A stretch of 64,000 nucleotides of DNA from Treponema medium (GTDB lineage: Bacteria > Spirochaetota > Spirochaetia > Treponematales > Treponemataceae). Each line of letters starts with the position of its first letter. Position 1 is the stretch's first letter. The position numbers were made by a program, and so were the translations under genes. Positions 58,329 to 64,000 of the stretch are shown here, in pieces. The stretch is taken from NCBI RefSeq assembly GCF_017161265.1, contig NZ_CP031393.1:186001-250000 (forward strand), given 5' to 3'. The notes beneath the pieces were generated by a model that saw only the letters and a list, made by a program, of their open reading frames with translations, was not told the DNA's origin and did not search any database.

Positions 58329-60056
58329 TTATTCCCCTGCCGCCCCCTCGGTATCCTTTTTTCCGCGATTCTTAAAATGATACAGGTATCGTTTTATCTT
58401 TTGGCTAGCGGTCTTTTCAAACGCTTCAACCTGTTCGATCTTATCGATCCGCGACATCTTATTCACACTGGAATTAACGAAGAATTTAATTTCATTTAAA
58501 ATTTCCGCTCGTTTATAAGCCATCGCATCCGTCAAACCCGAAACAGCGTCTGCTACGGCAGATTGCAGATTTTGAATGGCAGAGCTTTCTTTGTTTTGAC
58601 TTTGCTCTTTTTGCACGGCGGCAGCAAGCTTTTCTTCATCAAGCTGTACATAGGCGACAAGTGAAGATTTTTCCCCTTCAACCACGAGCGATTCCGTTAC
58701 AAGCGGATGCTGATTCAGCACAAACTCAATATCTTCAGGATAAATGTTCTCGCCGCTGGCACCGAGAATCATATTTTTCGACCGGCCCTTAATCGCTAGA
58801 TGACCTTTTTCATCCATCACAAAAAGATCACCGGTTTTAAACCAACCGTCTTCGGTAAACGAATTTTTTGTGAGTTCCGGGTCGCGGTAATACCCCTTCA
58901 TCACATTCGGGCCTTTGACCAGCAGTTCGCCGATACCGGTTTTGGGATCAGGGTTATCAATTTTAACCTCGACATCGGGAATAGCGTAACCGATCCAGCC
59001 CGGAACGCTTTGGCGAACGGTTGAACCGGCAATAAGCGGCGCCGTTTCCGTCAAACCGTACCCGATAACATACGGAAATTTAGCATCTCTCAAAAATTCT
59101 TCAACGGTTGTATCGGTTTTCGAGCCGCCCAAGCCGAAAAACTTTAAGTGTCCGCCGAATGTTTTTTTCAGCTGTTTTCCGGCAAGGCGGTTTAGGATTT
59201 TTTTGCCGAGCTTAGTATGATACAACCATGCACGGAACGATGAGGATGTCAAAGCCGGAAGTATCTTGTTCCGGTAAATTTTTTCCATAACGATCGGAAC
59301 GCTTAGCATCATTGTCGGACGCACTTTCAACAGAGCAGGCAGGAGTATCCGCGGAGAAGGGATCCCTTCGAGATAGTACACGCAGGCTCCGTTTAAAAAG
59401 AACATCAAAAAACCGATCGTAAATTCATATACATGCGAAAGCGGCAGAATAGAAAGCGCCCTGTCGTATTCATTTATACGCTGACAGGATTGCCCTGCGA
59501 TTGCATTGCAAACGAGGTTTTTATGCGAAAGTTCCACACCCTTAGAACGCCCCGTCGTACCGGACGTATAAATAACGGAAGCGGTATCATCCTCTTTACA
59601 GGTATGAGCCGGAGGGTTGCCGTCTCTTGTTTCCGTACCCTTTTTAACCGAAAAGTCCTGAATATCAATGAGAACGGAAATACTTTCGGGTATTCGGCTC
59701 ATCAGTTTTTCAGAAACAATGATCATGTTTGTTTCTGAATGCTCAAGGCAAGCCTTAACCTCTTTATCGTTAAAATCCGGCAACAGCGGCACAGCAATGG
59801 CGCCCATCGTCACAATGGCAAAATAGGCGATTCCCCAATGAGGAACGCTGTGGCTATAGATTGCTACCTTATCGCCGGGATTGACACCGAGGCGATATAA
59901 ACGCTGCTGCAGCTGTTTTATCTGCTTATCAGCTTCTTTGTATGATATCGGCTCGCCCGACACAAATGAAAGCGCAGGGCGTTCCCCAAACCGCTTGATG
60001 CTATTCTCCAGCATCGCTTGAAAGGTATAAGTTCCCAGTTCATTGATTGTTTGCAT
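58329..60056 (-). CDS. AMP-forming acyl-CoA synthetase (long-chain fatty acid ligase type)
   Basis: 575 residues of the ANL superfamily. The P-loop VIYTSGTTGRSKGVELSHKN, the motif GYGLTETAPL, the GELLVKGPNVMKGYYRDPE segment and the hinge DGWFKTGDLFVMDEKGHL followed by IKGRSKNMI are all present. The C-terminal catalytic Lys lies in KTASQKIKRYLY. It activates a fatty acid to acyl-CoA through an acyl-adenylate, on the membrane or in the cytosol. Chain-length preference cannot be read. The start at 60056 has a GGGGG stretch about 11 nt upstream. parC precedes it on the same strand, with a terminator-like hairpin in between. Confidence 0.93.
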   Translation of the reverse strand: MQTINELGTYTFQAMLENSIKRFGERPALSFVSGEPISYKEADKQIKQLQQRLYRLGVNPGDKVAIYSHSVPHWGIAYFAIVTMGAIAVPLLPDFNDKEVKACLEHSETNMIIVSEKLMSRIPESISVLIDIQDFSVKKGTETRDGNPPAHTCKEDDTASVIYTSGTTGRSKGVELSHKNLVCNAIAGQSCQRINEYDRALSILPLSHVYEFTIGFLMFFLNGACVYYLEGIPSPRILLPALLKVRPTMMLSVPIVMEKIYRNKILPALTSSSFRAWLYHTKLGKKILNRLAGKQLKKTFGGHLKFFGLGGSKTDTTVEEFLRDAKFPYVIGYGLTETAPLIAGSTVRQSVPGWIGYAIPDVEVKIDNPDPKTGIGELLVKGPNVMKGYYRDPELTKNSFTEDGWFKTGDLFVMDEKGHLAIKGRSKNMILGASGENIYPEDIEFVLNQHPLVTESLVVEGEKSSLVAYVQLDEEKLAAAVQKEQSQNKESSAIQNLQSAVADAVSGLTDAMAYKRAEILNEIKFFVNSSVNKMSRIDKIEQVEAFEKTASQKIKRYLYHFKNRGKKDTEGAAGE

Positions 60057-60088
60057 AGGCAGTTTTCCCCCTACAAGGTACTAGACAT

Positions 60089-60112
60089 CTCTAAAAACTC
60101 ACATTTTTAGAG
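60089..60112 (-). terminator. Hairpin between parC and the acyl-CoA ligase gene
   Basis: CTCTAAAAA pairs with TTTTTAGAG around a 6-nt loop, 9 bp past the parC stop. It belongs to the same hairpin type as 26622 and 62392. Confidence 0.6.
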
Positions 60113-60120
60113 GTACATCG

Positions 60121-62049
60121 TTACTTTTTACTATTTCTTTTCGCTACCGGCGCCACAGCTTCCGCTTCCCGTTCCGCAAGACGTACACCCTGCGCTTTTA
60201 ATCCCTTTTCGGGATAATCTGCGGTTTTGAAGCGCTCCTCGGTTTTCTTTGTTCGAGGCTTGGGCGCATATTGCACCGTAAACTCAAAATTTTCTGCCGT
60301 GCCCGCATACAGCACGGTCGCCGTATCCGGTACGAACAGGTAATCGCGATTCAATATATAGGATTCAATCCGCGCCCGTTTGATATACGGATACTGTGTC
60401 TTCTCATCTTTATAAATAACCGTAAAGAGGATTTGTGACAATAATTCTTTTTCAGCAAAGCCGCAGTACCACATGTTGGTATCGACAAAGAGCCGGTCGG
60501 GCACATCCATAACGGTGTACACCCCGCTTTTACGCAGGATAAAGATGCGGTCATACGGCGAAACTTTGAGTATTTCTTTTCCAGTAGTTACGGCGGTGCC
60601 GAGGTAGCCGGTTGCTTCGTCATAGCGGAGCGATAAATCACGGTTAACCGCTTCTTTTACATCTACCTTGGTAAAGCCGGTAATCTCCGTTTTACGCGCC
60701 GTAACTTCAGGCGGCAGCTTTGCGAGGATTCCGTCAAGGACGCTGAGCGCATACTTTTTAAGGTTCTTTAAAAGACGGGCTATCTCTTTGAGCCGAGCGG
60801 AAATTTCCTGCACTTCGGCACGGTTTTTTTGAATGTCGTAGAGCGAAATACGCCGAATGGGAATTTTAAGGAGCCGGTCTACATCGTTTTCCGTTACTTC
60901 CCGTATCAGCTCTGCCTTAAACGGTTCAAAACCTTTGATAACCGCCTTAATGACCGACTCGGCTGTTTTCATCGTTTCAATCTTTTTATAAATCCGCTCT
61001 TCGATAAATATCCGCTCAAGTGTTCTCAAGTGCAGCCGGTCGGTAAGCATCTCCTGCTCATACAAAAGTTCATCTTTCAGTAAAGCGGTCAGCTGTTTTG
61101 CGTGGGTTTTAATCACCTCGGTAACAGTCGTTTGAACCGGCAGATTGTCTTGAATGACCAGCAAATTACAGGAGATCGATTGCTCGCAATCGGTAAAGGC
61201 ATAGAGCGCATCGACAACATCCGCTGCGTACACGCCGCGCGGCAGCTTGAGTTCTATTTCTACTTGTTCCGCCGTATAGTCGTTAATTTCTGAAATTTTT
61301 ACCTTTCCCGACTTCGACGCCGATTCTATCGAAGCGATGAGGCTTTCGGTAGTGCTGCCGAAGGGGAGTTCACGGATAACAATCCGTTTATCGTCGGAGG
61401 TGTCCAACTTTGCCCGCACCAGCACCTTGCCCTTGCCGTCCTGATAGTCGGACACGTCGATAAGCCCGCCGGTCTGAAAGTCGGGATAGAGCGTAAAGGA
61501 TTTACCGGAAAGACAGGCTTTTTCCGCCTCGATGATTTCGCGGATATTATGCGGAAGTATCTTGGTAGACATACCGACAGCGATCCCTTCCGCCCCGATA
61601 AGCAATACGACCGGCAGCTTAGCGCGAAATACGACCGGCTCTTTATTTCTGCCGTCATAAGAAGGAACATATCGCGTAATATGGGGATTAAACAGGATAT
61701 CTTTTGCAAATTCGGTGATGCGGCATTCGATATACCGCGGGGCGGAGGCTTCGTCCCCCGTAAAGAGGTTGCCGAAGTTCCCTTGCTTATCGATAAAGAG
61801 GCTTTTATTGGCGAGTACCGTCAATGCGTTGCCGATGGAAGCGTCCCCGTGCGGGTGATACTTCATACAATAGCCGACGACATTGGCAACCTTATGGAAT
61901 TTTCCGTCATCCATCTCAAAAAGAGAATGTAGGATACGCCGCTGTACCGGCTTGAGGCCGTCCTCTACATCGGGAATTGCGCGGTCACGGATAACATAAC
62001 TGGCATACTCTAAAAAATTCGTGTTAAATAAACTTTCTACATAATCCAT
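60121..62049 (-). CDS. parC: DNA topoisomerase IV subunit A (ParC/GyrA family)
   Basis: 642 residues, type IIA topoisomerase cleavage subunit. N-terminal YASYVIRDRAIPDVEDGLKPVQRRIL, MKYHPHGDASIGNAL and the catalytic Tyr in EASAPRYIECRI are intact, as is GIAVGMSTKILPHN. The coiled coil around residues 330-430 follows. The C-terminal beta-propeller is short and lacks the GyrA box (QxRGGKG), which argues for ParC over gyrase A. It cuts both strands to unlink chromosomes. No parE is adjacent. A -10-like TATGCT lies 12 nt before the ATG and no Shine-Dalgarno is seen. Confidence 0.88.
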   Translation of the reverse strand: MDYVESLFNTNFLEYASYVIRDRAIPDVEDGLKPVQRRILHSLFEMDDGKFHKVANVVGYCMKYHPHGDASIGNALTVLANKSLFIDKQGNFGNLFTGDEASAPRYIECRITEFAKDILFNPHITRYVPSYDGRNKEPVVFRAKLPVVLLIGAEGIAVGMSTKILPHNIREIIEAEKACLSGKSFTLYPDFQTGGLIDVSDYQDGKGKVLVRAKLDTSDDKRIVIRELPFGSTTESLIASIESASKSGKVKISEINDYTAEQVEIELKLPRGVYAADVVDALYAFTDCEQSISCNLLVIQDNLPVQTTVTEVIKTHAKQLTALLKDELLYEQEMLTDRLHLRTLERIFIEERIYKKIETMKTAESVIKAVIKGFEPFKAELIREVTENDVDRLLKIPIRRISLYDIQKNRAEVQEISARLKEIARLLKNLKKYALSVLDGILAKLPPEVTARKTEITGFTKVDVKEAVNRDLSLRYDEATGYLGTAVTTGKEILKVSPYDRIFILRKSGVYTVMDVPDRLFVDTNMWYCGFAEKELLSQILFTVIYKDEKTQYPYIKRARIESYILNRDYLFVPDTATVLYAGTAENFEFTVQYAPKPRTKKTEERFKTADYPEKGLKAQGVRLAEREAEAVAPVAKRNSKK

Positions 62050-62061
62050 ACAAGGTTGTTA

Positions 62062-62067
62062 AGCATA
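62062..62067 (-). promoter_or_regulatory. Putative -10 box of parC
   Basis: TATGCT on the minus strand, 17 nt downstream of a TGGACA, and 12 nt before the ATG at 62049. A leader of about 5 nt is predicted. Confidence 0.4.
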
Positions 62068-62100
62068 GCGGAAAACACCGACATTGTCCAGATTCGCCAG

Positions 62101-62230
62101 CAGGGTAAACGCATCAGACTCTCTTTTTAACATCCCGCAAAATATTCTGTTTTCTGTTTTTTCTTCCATAAAATTGGAAAACTGAGAAAGCGACCGCCAT
62201 GTTACTGCCCTACTCTATTTTATGGAAAAA
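62101..62230. repeat. Dispersed element, copy H (left end and decayed interior)
   Basis: A clear left terminus CAGGGTAAACGCATCAG at 62101-62117, then CCCGCAAAATATTCTG. A right terminus is not clear. An 11-bp inverted repeat with TTCCATAAAAT at 62164 and its complement near 62218-62228 lies inside. Confidence 0.55.
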
Positions 62231-62240
62231 AACGGCAGCC

Positions 62241-62269
62241 TTGACTTTTTACTGCTGTTCGGCTATTAT
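62241..62269 (+). promoter_or_regulatory. Promoter of the small basic protein gene
   Basis: TTGACT, 17 nt, TATTAT. The predicted leader is about 25 nt and contains AAGGAG. Confidence 0.6.
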
Positions 62270-62301
62270 CTCCTATCTTTATAAATAAGGAGTGTGTTCA
62301 C

Positions 62302-62391
62302 GTGCCCTGCGGAAAAAAACGGAAGCGACAGAAAATAGCAACGCATAAACGAAAGAAGAAGCTTCGAAAGAATAGACATAAGAACAAGTAA
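62302..62391 (+). CDS. AURKAIP1/COX24-domain small basic protein (29 residues)
   Basis: A 29-residue, almost entirely basic peptide starting MPCGKKRKRQKIATHKRKKK and ending LRKNRHKNK. It matches the pattern of the bacterial AURKAIP1/COX24-domain proteins (consensus near MPSGKKRKRHKxATHKRKKR), small basic proteins thought to be ribosome-associated. It starts with GTG at 62302, with AAGGAG 9 nt upstream and its own promoter. A terminator begins right after the stop. It is easily missed because of its size. Confidence 0.88.
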   Translation: MPCGKKRKRQKIATHKRKKKLRKNRHKNK

Positions 62392-62427
62392 CCTCTAAAA
62401 ATATCATCACGCTTTTTAGAGGTTTTC
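62392..62427 (+). terminator. Terminator of the small basic protein gene
   Basis: CCTCTAAAAA (62392-62401) pairs with TTTTTAGAGG (62413-62422), followed by TTTTC. Confidence 0.8.
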
Positions 62428-62434
62428 AATAATC

Positions 62435-62585
62435 TTGTATCCTTCTCGATTATACCACTATACCGGTGTATAAAGCATATAAGAAGGATTTTTATTGTTT
62501 GCAAGATTATTATAGGCGTATTGTTCTATCGCTTTTATTACGGTGAGAAAGGGCTTTGTTGAGTATCTTCACAGCCCTTTTTTTA
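62435..62585 (+). ncRNA. Possible short transcript or dxs leader
   Basis: A promoter-like pair (TTGTAT, 18 nt, TATACC at 62459) is followed by AAGAAGGA at about 62483, a very short open frame, and an intrinsic terminator (AAAGGGCT at 62548 with AGCCCTTT at 62573, then T's). The terminator ends 30 bp before dxs, so this is either a small RNA of about 115 nt or an attenuated leader. Confidence 0.3.
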
Positions 62586-62614
62586 TATATCCGGCAGTTC
62601 ACTGAACATATAAA

Positions 62615-64000
62615 TGGATAAAAACGTACTCTTATCAATACATGACCCGAAAGATCTGCTGTCTCTTTCAAGAGAGGAGCTGCGTATATTGGCGCAGGAA
62701 ATGCGCAGTATTATTCTGGAAACAGTCGGTGCAAACGGCGGACATCTTGCCAGTAATCTCGGTGTTATAGAATTAACTATCGCACTGCATCGGGTGTTTT
62801 CGAGTCCTAAAGACGCAATAATCTGGGATGTGGGGCATCAATCCTATCCTCATAAACTTCTAACCGGAAGGTATGATAATTTTTCAACTCTCCGCTTAAA
62901 GGACGGCCTCGCAGGGTTCCCCAAACGGGAAGAAAGCCCCCATGATGCATTCAATACGGGACATGCATCGACCTCAATTTCGGCCGCCGAGGGAATTCTT
63001 ATCGGGCGAAGGCTGCAGCACCAAAACGGAAAGGTTATCGCTGTTATCGGTGATGGAGCTTTAAGCGGAGGCATGGCCTTTGAAGCACTCCTGAATGTTA
63101 CCCCATATACAAAGAATCTGGTTGTTATCCTCAACGATAATAAGATGTCCATTTCTCCGAACATACGAGCCGTTTCCGAATACCTGAGCCGTTTAACCGT
63201 GCGGAAAGGATATCAGCAGTTTAAGTACATCTTTGATACCGCTGTCGGTAAAATTCCGTTTTTAGGCAGACGTATTAATTTTTTGATCCACCGGTTAAAG
63301 CGGGGCGCCAAGGGAATTTTTTACAGAAACAATCTTTTTACCGATCTCGGCTTTGAGTATGTCGGACCGCTGAACGGGCATAACGAAAAAGAACTTGAAA
63401 AAGTATTCCGCAACGTAAAAAATATTGACGCACCGGTACTTATTCATATTGAAACAAAGAAAGGGAAAGGCTACTCGCTCGCAGAAGATAATCCCTCCGC
63501 CTTCCACGGTATCGGCCCGTTTAATATTGCCGACGGAAAAATTGAAAAGGCGAGTACCAACTCTTTTACCGAGGCATTTTCTCATATTATCACTGATGAG
63601 GCGGCAAAACGAGACGATATCGCCGCAATTACCGCTGCAATGGCGCAAGGAACAGGACTTCAGCGCTTCCAGCAGCAGTTTCCCGATCGTTTTTTTGATG
63701 TCGGTATTGCCGAACAACATGCGGTAACCTTTGCCGCCGGACTTGCCGCGGCCGGTTTACGGCCTATCGCAGCCATTTACAGTACGTTTTTGCAGCGGGC
63801 AATCGATCAAATCATCCATGACGTTGCACTGCAAAAACTGCCGGTTATCTTTGCGATAGACCGTGCGGGAGCGGTTCCCTATGACGGCGAAACCCATCAA
63901 GGTCTCTATGACATCTGCTTTTTACGCAGTATTCCCAATATGACGGTGCTCGCTCCCGCCTCGGCAGCGGAAATGCGGGCGATGTTTGAATGGGCATTGC
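62615..64000 (+). CDS. dxs: 1-deoxy-D-xylulose-5-phosphate synthase (partial, runs off the window)
   Basis: The first 462 codons are present and open to the window end. TPP-dependent condensation of pyruvate and glyceraldehyde 3-phosphate to DXP is the first step of the MEP isoprenoid pathway. Visible are [37 protein letters not shown], the TPP motif [14 protein letters not shown] with [20 protein letters not shown], and the pyrimidine-domain start [19 protein letters not shown] with [16 protein letters not shown]. The ATG at 62615 has no Shine-Dalgarno. A terminator hairpin ends 30 bp upstream. Confidence 0.96.

Overview
The window reads as part of a Treponema-type spirochete chromosome. This is inferred from gene content and style, not from a marker gene. 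Pointers are the grpE-dnaK-dnaJ locus, a single-chain pyruvate:ferredoxin oxidoreductase, an MptD/Trep_Strep-type membrane protein, several large repeat-built lipoproteins (BspA-like LRR, Listeria-Bacteroides repeats, beta-helix), outer-membrane proteins ending in Phe, and an ISAs1-family insertion sequence. Base composition looks moderate (roughly mid-40s percent GC by eye), with a clearly more AT-rich patch around the Mrr gene at 36.8-37.7 kb. About 42 protein genes (two running off or broken), one tRNA-Asn and one IS are supported.

Layout. 0-5.5 kb (+): KDPG/KHG aldolase, ClC antiporter, then a three-gene purine/molybdenum-hydroxylase accessory operon (xanthine-type permease, THEP1-like NTPase, MocA-like transferase). 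5.5-9.8 kb (-): lipoprotein and outer-membrane protein pair, NamZ-type muramidase. 9.9-13.4 kb (+): BspA-like lipoprotein, MgtE, polyprenol/diacylglycerol kinase-like protein. 13.5-19.1 kb (-): CCA transferase, dicarboxylate symporter, 970-residue InlB-repeat lipoprotein. 19.2-21.2 kb: decayed sequence and an intact ISAs1 element with 7-bp target duplication. 21.2-27.5 kb (-): VOC protein, MptD-like protein, NYN-LOTUS-cold-shock-like RNA-binding protein, purine permease, diguanylate cyclase, membrane protein. 27.5-33.4 kb (+): repeat-rich tract and grpE-dnaK-dnaJ, with inverted-repeat elements packed around dnaJ. 33.5-38.8 kb: outer-membrane protein, Ogt, DUF4261 protein, an Mrr-type endonuclease between gene fragments, and a ketopantoate reductase-like protein. 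38.8-42.8 kb (-): IMPase-like phosphatase and an AfuBC/FbpBC-like ABC importer whose binding protein is reduced to a C-terminal stub. 43.1-46.7 kb (-): nifJ. 46.9-57.9 kb (+): DEAD-box helicase, peptidase T, 1280-residue beta-helix lipoprotein, trkAH, higBA. 58.2-62.0 kb (-): tRNA-Asn, acyl-CoA ligase, topoisomerase IV A. 62.3-64 kb (+): a 29-residue AURKAIP1/COX24-type basic protein and the start of dxs.

Two patterns run through the whole window. First, a family of nested inverted-repeat elements (termini close to CAGGGTAAACGCATCAG) sits between genes, often touching a stop codon or ribosome binding site. Two of them carry a core of about 120 bp in which base-pairing partners change together while the unpaired bases stay fixed, which suggests a structured RNA or DNA. 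Second, at least ten genes lack a Shine-Dalgarno sequence but have a sigma70-like -10 box only 6-12 nt before the start codon, which suggests leaderless or near-leaderless transcription. This architecture also decides several start codons. All functional assignments come from reading the sequence; no database search was possible.
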